A stretch of DNA of 64,000 nt from Erythrobacter sp. (lineage in GTDB: Bacteria; Pseudomonadota; Alphaproteobacteria; Sphingomonadales; Sphingomonadaceae), in contig PNJY01000004.1 of NCBI GenBank assembly GCA_013822125.1, positions 1 to 64,000 on the forward strand. Direction: 5' to 3'. The notes beneath the pieces are model-generated. The model saw only the letters and a list, made by a program, of their open reading frames with translations. It ran no database searches and was not told the origin of the DNA. The position numbers and the translations under genes were made by a program. Shown piece after piece: positions 1 to 10,454 of this stretch (position 1 is the stretch's first letter; every line of letters begins with the position of its first letter).

Positions 1-1502
1 GGTTCGACCGAAACGCCCTTGGCCGAAATCGCGGCAAAGGCGCGGGTCAGATCGATCAGCCGAACCTCCGAACTGCCCAACACCATCGAGGGAAAGGTCG
101 AAATGGGTGAGGTGATCCCGAACCTGCGCGCCATCGAGGCGACCGTGCCAAAGCCCACCTCCTGGCCCAATTGCGCCGCCACGGTGTTGATCGAATAGGC
201 AAAGGCAGTGCGCAGATTGGTTTCGCCCACGTTCTTGCCATTGGAGTTGCGCGGGCTCCAACCGTCGATTGTCACCGGCGTATCGACCACCCTGTCATCG
301 GGCGTGTAGCCCGCCTCGAGCGCGGCCAGATAGACAAACAGCTTCCACGCCGAGCCCGGCTGCCGCTGGGCCGCAGTGGCGCGGTTGTAGTTGGTTTCGA
401 CATAATCGGTGCCGCCGACCATGGCCAGCACAGCGCCGTCGCGGTCGAGGCTGACGAGCGCGCCCTGGGTGCCGGACGGGGCATTGGCCTTGATCGCATC
501 GCTTGCCGCCTGCTGGAGATTTACATCGATCGTCGTCCACACTTCGATCGGTTCGAATGTTTCGGGCAGCAGTATGTCCAGCTGCGGAAGCACCCAATCG
601 GTGAAGTAGCGCAGCGAGTTCTGCCCGTTCTGCTTCTTGAGCCTGACCGCCCCGATATCGACTCTCGCCTGGGCGGGGGTGATGTACCCCTGCTCCTCCA
701 TCAGCTGCAACACTACCCGCGCGCGCGCCACCGCCGCATCGACATCGGCGGTTGGCGAATATCGCGAAGGAGCCTTGACCAGACCCGCGATAATCGCGGC
801 TTCGGCGGTCGAAAGCTGCGTTGCAGGATGGCTGAAGAAATTGCGGCTGGCACTGTCGATACCATAGGCACCACCGCCGAAATAGACCTTGTTGAGATAG
901 AGCTCGAGGATCTGTTCCTTCGAGAACTTCCATTCCAGCGCCATTGCCAGCACCGCTTCGCGCAGCTTGCGGTCGATGCTGCGATTGTTGTTGAGAAACA
1001 GGTTGCGGGCAAGCTGCTGGGTGATGGTGGACGTGGCCGAAATGCGCCCGTTCCCCATCGCGCTTTCAAGCACGGCACCGGTAAGGCGTATGGGATCGAT
1101 TCCGAAATGCGCATAAAAGCGCCGGTCCTCGACCGCCACCATAGCGTTCTTCATCGAATCGGGGATCTCGTCGAAATCGAGCCATTCGCCATAGCTGGGG
1201 CCCATCTCGACGATCTCGGTCCCGTCGCGCGCGCGCAGCACGATAGTCTGCGCGGTCTGCGTCGCCTGAAGCTGGCCAAAGCTCGGAAGACTGCTCAGCG
1301 ACACGCCTACCGCAATCGCCAGCACCAAAATGCCCAGTAGCGCGGCCAGCCCGCCCCACAGCATAAATTTGCGAAACCAGCGCCCGATCCGCGAGTTGCG
1401 CTGCCCCCCCTTGCCGGAGCGCGGCCGCTCCTGCCGCTGGGCTGCGGCCCGTCGGCTACCGCGCTTGTCCGCCTTCCTCAATTGATCGCCGCGCCTCGAC
1501 AT
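1..1502 (-). CDS. Penicillin-binding protein 1A-type transglycosylase/transpeptidase, 3' end truncated by window edge
   Basis: Reverse-strand translation from ATG at 1502: MSRRGDQLRKADKRGSRR...VEDRRFYAHFGIDPIRLTGAV...STITQQLARNLFLNN (GT51) ... QPGSAWKLFVYLAALEAGYTPDD (transpeptidase). Runs off the window start, so not in the ORF track. Confidence 0.9.
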   Translation of the reverse strand, partial: MSRRGDQLRKADKRGSRRAAAQRQERPRSGKGGQRNSRIGRWFRKFMLWGGLAALLGILVLAIAVGVSLSSLPSFGQLQATQTAQTIVLRARDGTEIVEMGPSYGEWLDFDEIPDSMKNAMVAVEDRRFYAHFGIDPIRLTGAVLESAMGNGRISATSTITQQLARNLFLNNNRSIDRKLREAVLAMALEWKFSKEQILELYLNKVYFGGGAYGIDSASRNFFSHPATQLSTAEAAIIAGLVKAPSRYSPTADVDAAVARARVVLQLMEEQGYITPAQARVDIGAVRLKKQNGQNSLRYFTDWVLPQLDILLPETFEPIEVWTTIDVNLQQAASDAIKANAPSGTQGALVSLDRDGAVLAMVGGTDYVETNYNRATAAQRQPGSAWKLFVYLAALEAGYTPDDRVVDTPVTIDGWSPRNSNGKNVGETNLRTAFAYSINTVAAQLGQEVGFGTVASMARRFGITSPISTFPSMVLGSSEVRLIDLTRAFAAISAKGVSVE

Positions 1503-1596
1503 CAGGCTCCTGCCCACCCTGCAAATGACCGGTGCGGCCCTGCATGCGGGAAGTGTAACGCCCGGTGAACGATCGACACGGACTCGACCATTCGGA

Positions 1597-1998
1597 TCAA
1601 TCCTTGGGGTCGAAGTCGAGCGAAAGCGAATTGATGCAATAGCGCATGCCGCCCTGTTCTGGCGGGCCATCGGGGAATACGTGGCCAAGATGGCCGCCGC
1701 ACTTGCTGCAGAGCACTTCGGTGCGGATCATCCCGTGCGAGACATCGCGCCGTTCCTCAACCGCGTCGCCCTCCACAGGGCCGGTGAAGGCGGGCCAGCC
1801 GCAGCCGCTGTTGTACTTGGAATCGCTCTCGAACAGCATCTCTCCACACCCGGCGCAGCGATAGGCTCCCTGTTCGAAATGCTTGTCATACTGGCCGGTG
1901 AACGCGCGTTCGGTCCCAGCCTCGCGCAGCACATGATACTGATCGGGGCTGAGCCTTTCGCGCCATTCGGCATCGCTCAGTTCCTTGGGTTCGGGCAT
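1597..1998 (-). CDS. msrB: Peptide-methionine (R)-S-oxide reductase MsrB
   Basis: MPEPKELSDAEWRERLSPDQYHVLREAGTERAFTGQY...CAGCGEMLF...GWPAFTGPV...VLCSKCGGHLGHVFPDGP...RYCINSLSLDF; GGAGGCGA ribosome-binding site upstream of ATG at 1998. Confidence 0.95.
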   Translation of the reverse strand: MPEPKELSDAEWRERLSPDQYHVLREAGTERAFTGQYDKHFEQGAYRCAGCGEMLFESDSKYNSGCGWPAFTGPVEGDAVEERRDVSHGMIRTEVLCSKCGGHLGHVFPDGPPEQGGMRYCINSLSLDFDPKD

Positions 1999-2008
1999 CG
2001 TCGCCTCC

Positions 2009-2695
2009 TCACAAATCGACCTGCGCATAATGCGCGGGTGGTTGAATCACGTCCATCCGCTCGCTCAGCAACGGGCGGAAACTGGGCCTGCTCTTGAGCA
2101 CGGAATACCAGCCGCGGCTCTGTTCGTGCCCCTTCCAGTCAATCCCGCCCAGATAATCGGCGACCGAGATCTGCGCCGCCGCGGCAAGATCGGCAAGGCT
2201 CATGGTCGGTCCCGCCAGCCATGGGCGGTTGTCGATCAACCAGTCCATGTAGTCGAGGTGGCCGTGCGCCATCTTCATTGCCCGGCGCAAGGCCCCCGAA
2301 TCGGGCGACTGGCGCAGCACGATCCGCTTCTTCATCCGCTCGTTCATCAGCGGCGCGGTGACGTCGGCGTGGAACTTCTCATCGAACAGCGCGACCAGGC
2401 GGCGGATCTCGGCGCGATTGACCGCAGTGCCGTTGATCATCGGCGCCCGGTCAACCGTCTCCTCGAAATACTCTGCAATCGCGCGGCTGTCGCACAAGGT
2501 GATGCCGCGCTCCTCATCGACCAGCACCGGTGTGCAGCCGGCCGGGTTGAGATCGTAGAAGTGCTCGCTGGCCGCCCACGGGTCCTCGCGGGCCATTTCG
2601 TAGGGGATCTGCTTCTCGCCCATCAGCAGGCGGATCTTGCGGCTGAATGGACACAAGGGGAATTGGTGGAGGCGCCACATATTGCCGTTGTCCAT
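2009..2695 (-). CDS. Glutathione S-transferase family protein
   Basis: MWRLHQFPLCPFSRKIRLLMGEKQIPYEM...NPAGCTPVLVDEERGITLCDSRAIAEYFEE: thioredoxin-fold GST N-terminal domain. Confidence 0.88.
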   Translation of the reverse strand: MDNGNMWRLHQFPLCPFSRKIRLLMGEKQIPYEMAREDPWAASEHFYDLNPAGCTPVLVDEERGITLCDSRAIAEYFEETVDRAPMINGTAVNRAEIRRLVALFDEKFHADVTAPLMNERMKKRIVLRQSPDSGALRRAMKMAHGHLDYMDWLIDNRPWLAGPTMSLADLAAAAQISVADYLGGIDWKGHEQSRGWYSVLKSRPSFRPLLSERMDVIQPPAHYAQVDL

Positions 2696-2747
2696 GCAGT
2701 AAAGCGGGCATGAAATCCACCGCCATGCGCCAATCAGGCGCGGATAA

Positions 2748-3110
2748 TCAGACGCCCGATTGTTCCAGTATCACAAGGCATCCGGGCATCATCCGGTCGA
2801 CCTCGCCGCGCTCCTGCAAAACCATGGCCTCGTCCCTCGCCAATTGCGCCACGGCATCGCGGTCAAGGCCGGTCTGGTCGATCAGCTGCGCCAGCGCGCG
2901 GACGAAGAATTCGCGGCCTCTTGCGCCAAGCTGGGGCCAAGCGAGCGCCTTTTCATCGCCGACCGACTGGCCATGCGCGACGATTGCAAAGGCGGCAGAG
3001 CATCGCAAAAGCGTGCGACCTTCGAGCGACAGCTCGACAGGTGGCGCTGTGGAGGGTGCGTGCGATGTGGTGGCCAGCAGAACGGCAAGAGTTTCAATCA
3101 GCATGAGCAT
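2748..3110 (-). CDS. Hypothetical protein (120 aa, hydrophobic N-terminus)
   Basis: ORF MLMLIETLAVLLATTSHAPSTAPPVELSLEGRTLL...; fits the gap between flanking genes. Confidence 0.6.
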   Translation of the reverse strand: MLMLIETLAVLLATTSHAPSTAPPVELSLEGRTLLRCSAAFAIVAHGQSVGDEKALAWPQLGARGREFFVRALAQLIDQTGLDRDAVAQLARDEAMVLQERGEVDRMMPGCLVILEQSGV

Positions 3111-3154
3111 GGCCTAACCTGAGTTATCTGAACCTCGCACGACCGAGCTGGCAA

Positions 3155-3745
3155 TCACCGGCTGAGCTTGAACAGAGCGAATTCGGCACGCCAGTTCGCG
3201 CCCGTTGCACCGATCTCGTGCCCGCCGGAGAAATACCACACCCCTTCGGTGCCGACCCCTTTGGCCGCAATCAGATCGCAGAAATCGCGCACGGTCACAT
3301 GGTGGATGTTCTGCGTTTCATACCAGCTCAGCGGCAAGGCGCGCGTGACCGGCATCCTGCCACCAAGCAGCAGCGCGGCACGGGTGCGCCAGTGCGCAAA
3401 GTTGGGAAAGCTGACAAAGGCCTTGCGCCCCACCCGCAGAAGCTCGTCGAGCATCAGGTCGGGCCGCTGCGCAGTTTGCAGCGTTTGCGACAGGATGGCA
3501 TAGTCGAACGCCTTGTCGGGGTAATCGCCGAGATCGCAATTGGCATCGCCCTGCACCACTGAAAGCCCGCGCGAAACACCGCGTTCGACCAGTTCCGGAT
3601 CGAGTTCGAGCCCGCGCGCATCGACATCGCGCTGCGCCTCCAGCTCGGCCAGCAATTGCCCCTCGCCGCAGCCGACATCGAGCACGCGGCTGCCTGGTTC
3701 GATCAGCCGAGCGATCACCGCCAGATCGGCGCGCAGGCCGCTCAT
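3155..3745 (-). CDS. metW: Methionine biosynthesis protein MetW
   Basis: [35 protein letters not shown]...ILSQTLQTAQRPDLMLDELLRVGRKAFVSFPNFAHWRTR...YETQNIHHVTVRDF: MetW signature, near metX. Confidence 0.95.
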   Translation of the reverse strand: MSGLRADLAVIARLIEPGSRVLDVGCGEGQLLAELEAQRDVDARGLELDPELVERGVSRGLSVVQGDANCDLGDYPDKAFDYAILSQTLQTAQRPDLMLDELLRVGRKAFVSFPNFAHWRTRAALLLGGRMPVTRALPLSWYETQNIHHVTVRDFCDLIAAKGVGTEGVWYFSGGHEIGATGANWRAEFALFKLSR

Positions 3746-4173
3746 CGGTAGACGTCCGGATCGTCGATCGTCATCATGCGATCGGGGTGGGGATATTGTT
3801 TCCAGCCATGTGCGGCATAAAGTCCCTGCGCATCGCGCGTGAACAGCGCCCAGCGGCGCAGGCCCTGAAATTCGGGATGGCCTTGCAAGAAATCCAGAAT
3901 GGCGTGCGACAGGCCCTTGCCCCGATGTTCCTCGAGCACATAGACGTCGGCCAGATAGGCAAACGTGGCGCGGTCGCTCACCAGCCGGGCGAAGGCAACT
4001 TGCGCTCCCTGATAGGTGATGGCGACGCAAAACGAATTGGCCAGCGCGCGCCTGACGGTTTCGAACGGGATGCCCGCGGCCCAATAGCTGCGCGTCAGGT
4101 AGGCATGGGTCGCATCAAGGTCGATCGCCTCGGGATCGGTGACGAAGGCATAGCCTTCCGGCAGCACGGTCAT
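3742..4173 (-). CDS. GNAT family N-acetyltransferase
   Basis: [46 protein letters not shown]: acetyl-CoA binding loop. Overlaps metW start and metX stop by 4 nt each. Confidence 0.9.
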   Translation of the reverse strand: MTVLPEGYAFVTDPEAIDLDATHAYLTRSYWAAGIPFETVRRALANSFCVAITYQGAQVAFARLVSDRATFAYLADVYVLEEHRGKGLSHAILDFLQGHPEFQGLRRWALFTRDAQGLYAAHGWKQYPHPDRMMTIDDPDVYR

Positions 4174-5294
4174 CGCAGGAATCCTCTGACCACCCTGTCG
4201 AGCGCGGGCACATCGAGCAGGAAGCTGTCATGGCCATGCGGGGCCGAAAGCTCGACGAAGCTGACCGGCGCGCCCACCGCATTGAGCGCATGCACGACAT
4301 GCCGGCTTTCGGCGGTAGGATAGAGCCAGTCCGAATCGAAGCTGATCAGGAAGAACCGCGCGCCCTTGCCCATGGCGTGGCCGGCAAAGGCATCGGCGAG
4401 CTTGCCGCTTCCCTCTCCTCCGCTGGAAACTTCCTCCGCCAGGTCGAAATAATCCATCGCGCGGGTGATATAGAGGTAGGAGTTGGCATCGAAGCGCTGG
4501 GTGAAGCCCGATCCCTGATAACGCAGATAGCTTTCGACCTGGAAATCGGCGTCGAAGCCGAAGGACTTTTCTGCACGGTCCTGCAGGCGGCGGCCGAACT
4601 TCTCGGTGAGGCCGGCTTCGGACAGATATGTGATGTGCGCCGCCATACGCGCCACTGCCAACCCGGCATCGGGCGCGGCGTGGCCATAATAGCTGCCGCC
4701 CCGCCAGTTTGGATCGGCCATGATCGCCTGCCGCCCGACCTCGTGAAAGGCGATGTTCTGCGCCGAATGGCGGGCAGTGGTGGCAATCGCCAGAACTCGG
4801 GCGGCGCGCTCGGGGAAATTGGCAGCGAGGCTCAGCACCTGCATCCCGCCCATCGAGCCTCCGACCACGGTGTGCAGCCGCTCGATCCCCAGCGCGTCGA
4901 TCAGCGCGATCTGGGCGCGCGCCATGTCGCGCACGGTGATCACGGGAAAACGCAAGGCGTATCGCTCCCCATCTGGAGCGATGCTCGATGGACCGGTCGA
5001 TCCCATGCAGCTGCCGATCACATTGGCGCAGATGACGTGAAAGCGGCCCGTATCGATCGGCCTGCCCGGCCCGACCATCCGTTCCCACCAGCCCGGTTTG
5101 CCCGTGATCGGGTGGTTCGAAGCGACATACTGATCGCCGGTCAGCGCATGGCAGACCAGCACAGCATTACTCTTGTCTGCGTTGAGTTCGCCATAGGTCT
5201 CAAAGGCAATGCGCGCCGCCGCAAGCGACTGCCCGCAATCGAGCGGCAGGTCATGCGTGAGCGTGAGGCTCTGCGAGGCGATCGCGGTGGTCAT
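4170..5294 (-). CDS. metX: Homoserine O-acetyltransferase
   Basis: [58 protein letters not shown]...[10 protein letters not shown]...: MetX alpha/beta hydrolase. Confidence 0.95.
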   Translation of the reverse strand: MTTAIASQSLTLTHDLPLDCGQSLAAARIAFETYGELNADKSNAVLVCHALTGDQYVASNHPITGKPGWWERMVGPGRPIDTGRFHVICANVIGSCMGSTGPSSIAPDGERYALRFPVITVRDMARAQIALIDALGIERLHTVVGGSMGGMQVLSLAANFPERAARVLAIATTARHSAQNIAFHEVGRQAIMADPNWRGGSYYGHAAPDAGLAVARMAAHITYLSEAGLTEKFGRRLQDRAEKSFGFDADFQVESYLRYQGSGFTQRFDANSYLYITRAMDYFDLAEEVSSGGEGSGKLADAFAGHAMGKGARFFLISFDSDWLYPTAESRHVVHALNAVGAPVSFVELSAPHGHDSFLLDVPALDRVVRGFLR

Positions 5295-5389
5295 TGGCGG
5301 CCCCCGATTGGGCGAGCCGGGCGCAGGTGTCAATTGCGCTGTTTTCAGCCTGTCCATTGCGGGCCAAAGCGGTTATGCGCCGCCGCGAC

Positions 5390-6502
5390 ATGAGTAACGC
5401 GCCAACCGACCGCCCTGAAGCAAAACCATGGATCATGGGCATTCACGCCTATGTGCCGGGCCAGGCTCGTGCGGCGGACGGACGCGAGCTGATCAAGCTT
5501 TCAGCCAACGAGAACCCGCTTGGATCGAGCCCGGCGGCACTGGCGGCGCGAGCGGCAGCTGCGGCCCCGTCGAGCTACCCCGACCCGGATTCGCGGGCGT
5601 TGCGCGCTGCAATCGGCGCGCTGCACGGGATCGATCCCGCGCGCATCGTCTGCGGCACCGGATCGGACGAACTTCTCAATCTGATCCCGCAGGCTTTCGC
5701 CGGTCAAGGCGATGAGGTACTGTTCAGCCGGTTCAGCTTCGTGGTCTATGACATTGCCGCGCGGCGCTGCGGCGCGACCCCGGTCGAAGCGCCTGACAAC
5801 GACTATGCCACCAATGTCGATGCGCTGCTGGCGGCGGTGACCCCGCGCACCCGCGTGGTCTATGTCGCCAATCCCAACAATCCCACCGGGACCTATCTGC
5901 CGGCGGGCGAACTTGCGCGTCTGCACGCAGGATTGCCCGCCGACGTTCTGCTGGTAATCGATCAGGCCTATTCCGAATATCTGGCCGATGGCGAGGACGA
6001 TGGCGGGCTGGCGCTGGCTGCCGCGCAGTCGAATGTGCTGGTCACGCGCACCTTCTCCAAGATCTATGGCCTTGCCGGGGAACGGATCGGCTGGGCGACC
6101 GGTTCGCCATATCTGGTCGATGTGCTGAACCGTATTCGCGGGCCGTTCAACGTCACACAAAGCGGGCAGGCGGCAGCCTTGGCTGCGCTGGGCGACCAAG
6201 GTTTCGTCGCCAGCAGCCGCGATCACAATGCACGCGAACTGGCGCGATTTGTCGGCGCGATTGAGGCGCTGGGCAACCACGGGCTGCGCGCGGTCCCGAG
6301 CAAGGCAAATTTCCTTCTGGTGCTGTTCGAGGGAGCGCTGAGCGCCAGAACCGCACTCGATGCGCTGGCCGAGGCCGGTTATGCGGTACGGCATCTGCCC
6401 GGTCAGGGGTTGGGCCATGCGCTGCGGATCACCATCGGCAGGCGCGAGGACATGGATACGATCGCGGCCACCTTGCGGCAGTTGGCGGAACAGGGCGCAT
6501 GA
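5390..6502 (+). CDS. hisC: Histidinol-phosphate aminotransferase
   Basis: [19 protein letters not shown]...[15 protein letters not shown]...[15 protein letters not shown]...[21 protein letters not shown]: class II/HisC aminotransferase. Confidence 0.93.
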   Translation: MSNAPTDRPEAKPWIMGIHAYVPGQARAADGRELIKLSANENPLGSSPAALAARAAAAAPSSYPDPDSRALRAAIGALHGIDPARIVCGTGSDELLNLIPQAFAGQGDEVLFSRFSFVVYDIAARRCGATPVEAPDNDYATNVDALLAAVTPRTRVVYVANPNNPTGTYLPAGELARLHAGLPADVLLVIDQAYSEYLADGEDDGGLALAAAQSNVLVTRTFSKIYGLAGERIGWATGSPYLVDVLNRIRGPFNVTQSGQAAALAALGDQGFVASSRDHNARELARFVGAIEALGNHGLRAVPSKANFLLVLFEGALSARTALDALAEAGYAVRHLPGQGLGHALRITIGRREDMDTIAATLRQLAEQGA

Positions 6503-7416
6503 CTGGCGAGACGAGGCGCATCGACCGGGTCGCCGTAATCGGCCTCGGCCTGCTCGGCGGTTCGCTAGGCCTGGCGGTGGCGCAATTTGCGCCGGACATC
6601 GCCACCACCGGCTTCGATTCCGACCCCGCAGTCCGCGAACGGGCACGCCAGCGTGGGCTGGTGGACCAGGTCTGCGACAGCGCCGCCGAAGCGGTTGAGA
6701 ATGCCGATCTCGTGATCCTTTGCGTTCCGGTAGGGGCGATGGGAGCCGCCGCGCGCGAAATTGCCGGTGCCTTGCCGCCCAGTGCGATCGTTTCCGATGT
6801 CGGGTCGTCGAAACAGAGCGTGATGCACGATCTTGCCGCAGCGCTGCCCGGCCATGTGGTCATCCCCGCGCACCCGGTTGCCGGAACCGAGGAGAGCGGC
6901 CCCGACGCTGGCTTTGCCAGGCTGTTCGCGGGCCGCTGGTGCATTCTCACCCCACCCGAAGGCACTGATGAGGCCGCCTTGGCAGCGCTCTCACGCTTCT
7001 GGGAGCGTCTTGGATCGCGCGTCGATATCATGGATGCGGGCCACCACGATCTGGTGCTGGCGGTGACCAGCCATATCCCGCACCTCATTGCCTATACGAT
7101 CGTCGGTACCGCAAGCGATCTTGAGGGTGTCACACGCGGCGAGGTAATCAAGTATTCCGCCGGCGGCTTCCGTGACTTCACCCGCATCGCCGCCTCGGAT
7201 CCGACCATGTGGCGCGACGTATTCATCAACAACCGGGCCGCGGTGCTCGAGATGCTGGGGCGCTTCACCGAGGACCTGACCGCGCTACAGCGGGCGATCC
7301 GGTCGGGCGATGGGGATACGCTGTTCGACCTCTTTACCCGGACGAGGGCGATCCGCCGCTCTATCATCGAAGAGGGCCAGGACGATGCCGCGCCCGACTT
7401 CGGCCGCGGTCATTAA
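6499..7416 (+). CDS. Prephenate/arogenate (cyclohexadienyl) dehydrogenase
   Basis: [22 protein letters not shown]...VPVGAM...[14 protein letters not shown]...[35 protein letters not shown] overlap with hisC. Confidence 0.93.
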   Translation: MTGETRRIDRVAVIGLGLLGGSLGLAVAQFAPDIATTGFDSDPAVRERARQRGLVDQVCDSAAEAVENADLVILCVPVGAMGAAAREIAGALPPSAIVSDVGSSKQSVMHDLAAALPGHVVIPAHPVAGTEESGPDAGFARLFAGRWCILTPPEGTDEAALAALSRFWERLGSRVDIMDAGHHDLVLAVTSHIPHLIAYTIVGTASDLEGVTRGEVIKYSAGGFRDFTRIAASDPTMWRDVFINNRAAVLEMLGRFTEDLTALQRAIRSGDGDTLFDLFTRTRAIRRSIIEEGQDDAAPDFGRGH

Positions 7417-8102
7417 TTCAGCGCATTGATTGCGGCGCTGACCCGCGCCTCGACTTCCTCACGCGGCAGGCCGGGCGGGATCAATTCGCCGAAGCGATAG
7501 GTGATCGTCCCGCTGCGCTTCCACAGGCGGTGATAGAGCGGGCCGCTGTTCACGGCCACCGGCACCACCGGAATGCCGAGCAGCTTGTAGAGCCCTGCGA
7601 ACCCGGCCTGGAGCGGCGGCCTTGTGCCGTGCGGCACCCGTGTTCCTTCAGGGAAGATCACCAGCGGACGCCCGTCGGCAATCCGTTCGCGCGCGCCCGC
7701 AACCATCTGCCGCAGCATTCGCGCGCCCTGGTCACGGGCCACGGGAATGAGGCCATAGACGAGCGCCGAATGCCCCCACAGCGGGATGGAAAAGAGTTCC
7801 TGCTTGGCGAAAACCGCCGGAAATTCGAGCAGGGTAGGAGCATCGATCGCCTCGAAGAAGCTTTCGTGCTTGATCGCGAACAGCACTGGATGTTTCGGAA
7901 TTTCGCCTTCGATCCTGACCTTCGCGCCGAGCAGGTGAACCACGCACCAGCGGTGCCAGCCGCTCCAGTTGGCAACCGCCCGGCGCAGCGCGTCGCGTCC
8001 GAACGGGATCGACAGCACCGAAATCAGTACCAGGAGCGCGCTGATGCCGTAAAACACCGGATAGTAGAAAATGCTGCGGATCGCCGCGATCATCGCAGCC
8101 AC
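7413..8102 (-). CDS. plsC: 1-acyl-sn-glycerol-3-phosphate acyltransferase (PlsC family)
   Basis: LFAIKHESFFEAIDAPTLL (HxxxxD-like block), VIFPEGTRVPHGTRPPLQAG: PlsC motifs. Confidence 0.9.
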   Translation of the reverse strand: MAAMIAAIRSIFYYPVFYGISALLVLISVLSIPFGRDALRRAVANWSGWHRWCVVHLLGAKVRIEGEIPKHPVLFAIKHESFFEAIDAPTLLEFPAVFAKQELFSIPLWGHSALVYGLIPVARDQGARMLRQMVAGARERIADGRPLVIFPEGTRVPHGTRPPLQAGFAGLYKLLGIPVVPVAVNSGPLYHRLWKRSGTITYRFGELIPPGLPREEVEARVSAAINALN

Positions 8103-8629
8103 CTGTCAAACAGGCCCCGGGCCCAGATTGCCACCAGCTTGTGATATTCGAGAAAGAGCGTGGGCATACCCGGCTGCGAGGGCACTGCATCGCGCAGGAT
8201 ATAGATGTCGTCGGGAACGGCGCGGTCGAGTTCCAGCGCGGTGCGCCGCATGTGCCAGTCGTGCGTGACCAGCCGCACCGATCGCACGTCGCCCTCGGCA
8301 ATCCAGCGCGCAATTTCCGCCGCATTGCCGTGCGTATCCTTGGCCTCGTACCCCAGAGTGACACAACACTGCATCTGACGCCGCGGAACCTCGAACTGCT
8401 CGGCGAACTGCTCGTTCGTGACATCGGGATCGACGCCGCTGACGAACAGTGCTTGCGCCCGCCCGCTCGCCAGCACGGCAAGGCCATGCTTGATCCGTCC
8501 CGCCCCACCTGTGGCGACCACCACCGCATCGGTCTTGACCGGTCCGGCCTCGCCCGGCAGCGACACGACAAACCACAGGAAGCCGAGCATCCACAGCAGA
8601 ACCACACTGGCAACAGACCGCACGATCAT
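8090..8629 (-). CDS. YdcF family (DUF218) protein
   Basis: MIVRSVASVVLLWMLGFLWFVVSLPGEAGPVKTDAVVVATGGAGRIKHGLAVLASGRAQALFVSGVD...TLGYEAKDTHGNAAEIARW...RLVTHDWHMRRTALE. Confidence 0.85.
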   Translation of the reverse strand: MIVRSVASVVLLWMLGFLWFVVSLPGEAGPVKTDAVVVATGGAGRIKHGLAVLASGRAQALFVSGVDPDVTNEQFAEQFEVPRRQMQCCVTLGYEAKDTHGNAAEIARWIAEGDVRSVRLVTHDWHMRRTALELDRAVPDDIYILRDAVPSQPGMPTLFLEYHKLVAIWARGLFDRWLR

Positions 8630-9558
8630 GGCATGCGCCTCAACGCTGACATCACCGTAATCCGCGCCGTCATCAACGCGATCAGCACGCCGGAAAGGGG
8701 AATCGCTGCGATCACCAGCCAGTCGCCCCAGTCGAACCCGCCGCCCGCGACCATCCCTGAATCGAGCGCGGCAAACCGGTTTGCGACCAGCAGCATCACC
8801 GCCGTGCCCAGCCCCAGGCCCAGCGTCGCCCCCAAAACCGCGTCCATGGCCACCGAACGCTGGAAGATGCGTGCGATCTGACGGTCGGCACCGCCCAGCA
8901 GGTGAACGATTTCCACCGACTCGCGATGGTTGACGAAGGCGCTGCGCGAAGCCAGCCAGACCGCTGCCGAACTGGCGATGGCAAGGAGCGCAATCAGTCC
9001 CAACGACAGGTATTGCAGCGCCGAAAGCGCCGCATAGACCGGTTGCAACAGTGCAGACTGTGCATCGACCCGTGCCGTGGGGATTTCCGCCTTGAGCAGC
9101 GTTTCGAGTCTCAGCACTTCGGCGTTGTCCGCCGCGCGGGAAAGCTGGACGTCGATCAGCGCCGGCAGCGGGATCGCGGCACCCGCATCGCCTGTACCCA
9201 GCCACGGCTCGACCAGCGATACGAGCTCCTCGCGCGGGACCGGCCGCACTGCCGCCACCGCCGGATCGCCCAGCAGCAATTCAGCCGCACGCACGGCTTG
9301 CGCATCGCGCGACTGCCGATCGGCCTCGATCACCTGCACCGTCACTGCACCCGACAGCTCGCTTCGCGCCGAACCGGCGAGATTGCCCAGCGACAATGCC
9401 GCTCCCGCCGCCAGGGTGCTGAGCATGATCATGATCGCGATCACCCAGGGAACCGGGCCGGCAACGCGCCTGCGCGGCACCAGATCGGCGGCGGCACGTC
9501 CGCCGAACGCGACAACGCCGCGTTCCAGTTCACCCGAAATCGGCGGCGGCTTGGTCAT
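8626..9558 (-). CDS. ftsX: Cell division protein FtsX-like permease
   Basis: [19 protein letters not shown]...NHRESVEIVHLLGGADRQIARIFQRSVAMDAVLGA; downstream of ftsE with 4-nt overlap. Confidence 0.9.
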   Translation of the reverse strand: MTKPPPISGELERGVVAFGGRAAADLVPRRRVAGPVPWVIAIMIMLSTLAAGAALSLGNLAGSARSELSGAVTVQVIEADRQSRDAQAVRAAELLLGDPAVAAVRPVPREELVSLVEPWLGTGDAGAAIPLPALIDVQLSRAADNAEVLRLETLLKAEIPTARVDAQSALLQPVYAALSALQYLSLGLIALLAIASSAAVWLASRSAFVNHRESVEIVHLLGGADRQIARIFQRSVAMDAVLGATLGLGLGTAVMLLVANRFAALDSGMVAGGGFDWGDWLVIAAIPLSGVLIALMTARITVMSALRRMP

Positions 9559-10301
9559 GCACCCGTCCCCGTCCACGGTGCCGCTGCATAGCTCGCGCGC
9601 GGAGGGTATCTCAGCGCACCGGTGGGATCGAGCAACCGGCCCTTGGTAAGCCGCATGATCAGCGAATCGGGAAGCGCCTTGAGCAGTTGCACATCGTGCG
9701 TTGCCACGACCACCGTCGTCCCCAGCCGGCCGAGTGCTTCGAACAGGCGCAGGAGCCGCAGCGCCATATCCGGATCGACGTTGCCGGTCGGCTCGTCGGC
9801 CACCAACAGGTCGGGCCTGCCGATCACCGCGCGCGCAATCGCCACGCGCTGTTGCTCGCCGCCCGAAAGCGTCGCGGGAAGCGCCCGCGCGCGATGCGCC
9901 AGTCCGACCCAATCGAGCATCTCGCTGACCGGACGGATCACGTCGGCCTCCTTCACCCCGGCAATCCGCAGCGGCAGGGCGACATTGTCGAACGCCGAAA
10001 GATGCCCGACCAGCCGGAAGTCCTGAAACACCACACCCAGCCGCCTGCGGAACCGCGGCAGGTCGTCGCGCGAGGTGGTGATCAGATCGGTGCCGAACAT
10101 GTGAATTGCCCCGCGCGAAGGACGCTGCGCCAGGTAAAGCAGTTTCAGCAGGCTGGTCTTGCCCGCGCCGCTCGCCCCCGTCAGGAAGTAGAAACAGCCG
10201 GGAAAAAGGGTGAAGGAGAGATCGCTCAGGACTTCAGGCTCGGTGCCGTATCGCAGCCCGACATTGTCAAAACTCACGATGCTGCCCTGCACTGCGGTCA
10301 T
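9555..10301 (-). CDS. ftsE: Cell division ATP-binding protein FtsE
   Basis: [23 protein letters not shown] ... [35 protein letters not shown] ATPase with FtsE-like sequence. Confidence 0.93.
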   Translation of the reverse strand: MTAVQGSIVSFDNVGLRYGTEPEVLSDLSFTLFPGCFYFLTGASGAGKTSLLKLLYLAQRPSRGAIHMFGTDLITTSRDDLPRFRRRLGVVFQDFRLVGHLSAFDNVALPLRIAGVKEADVIRPVSEMLDWVGLAHRARALPATLSGGEQQRVAIARAVIGRPDLLVADEPTGNVDPDMALRLLRLFEALGRLGTTVVVATHDVQLLKALPDSLIMRLTKGRLLDPTGALRYPPRASYAAAPWTGTGA

Positions 10302-10454
10302 GCCGGGGCTCTATCCCAAGGGGCCGAGACTGCAAGGTCAATCATTGCCAGGCGGCTATAGCGGGGCTTCGATGTGGAAAAAAGGACGGTTTTGGGGCGG
10401 TTGGAGCCGCCAGCCCTTGCAACCGAACATGGCCCGCGTCATGCCTAACAAGCC

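Noticed and set aside
5295-5389. SAM riboswitch upstream of metX
   Set aside because: Only 95 bp between divergent metX and hisC, and I could not find a SAM-II or other SAM pseudoknot pattern by eye; a TTGACA-like promoter explains the region.
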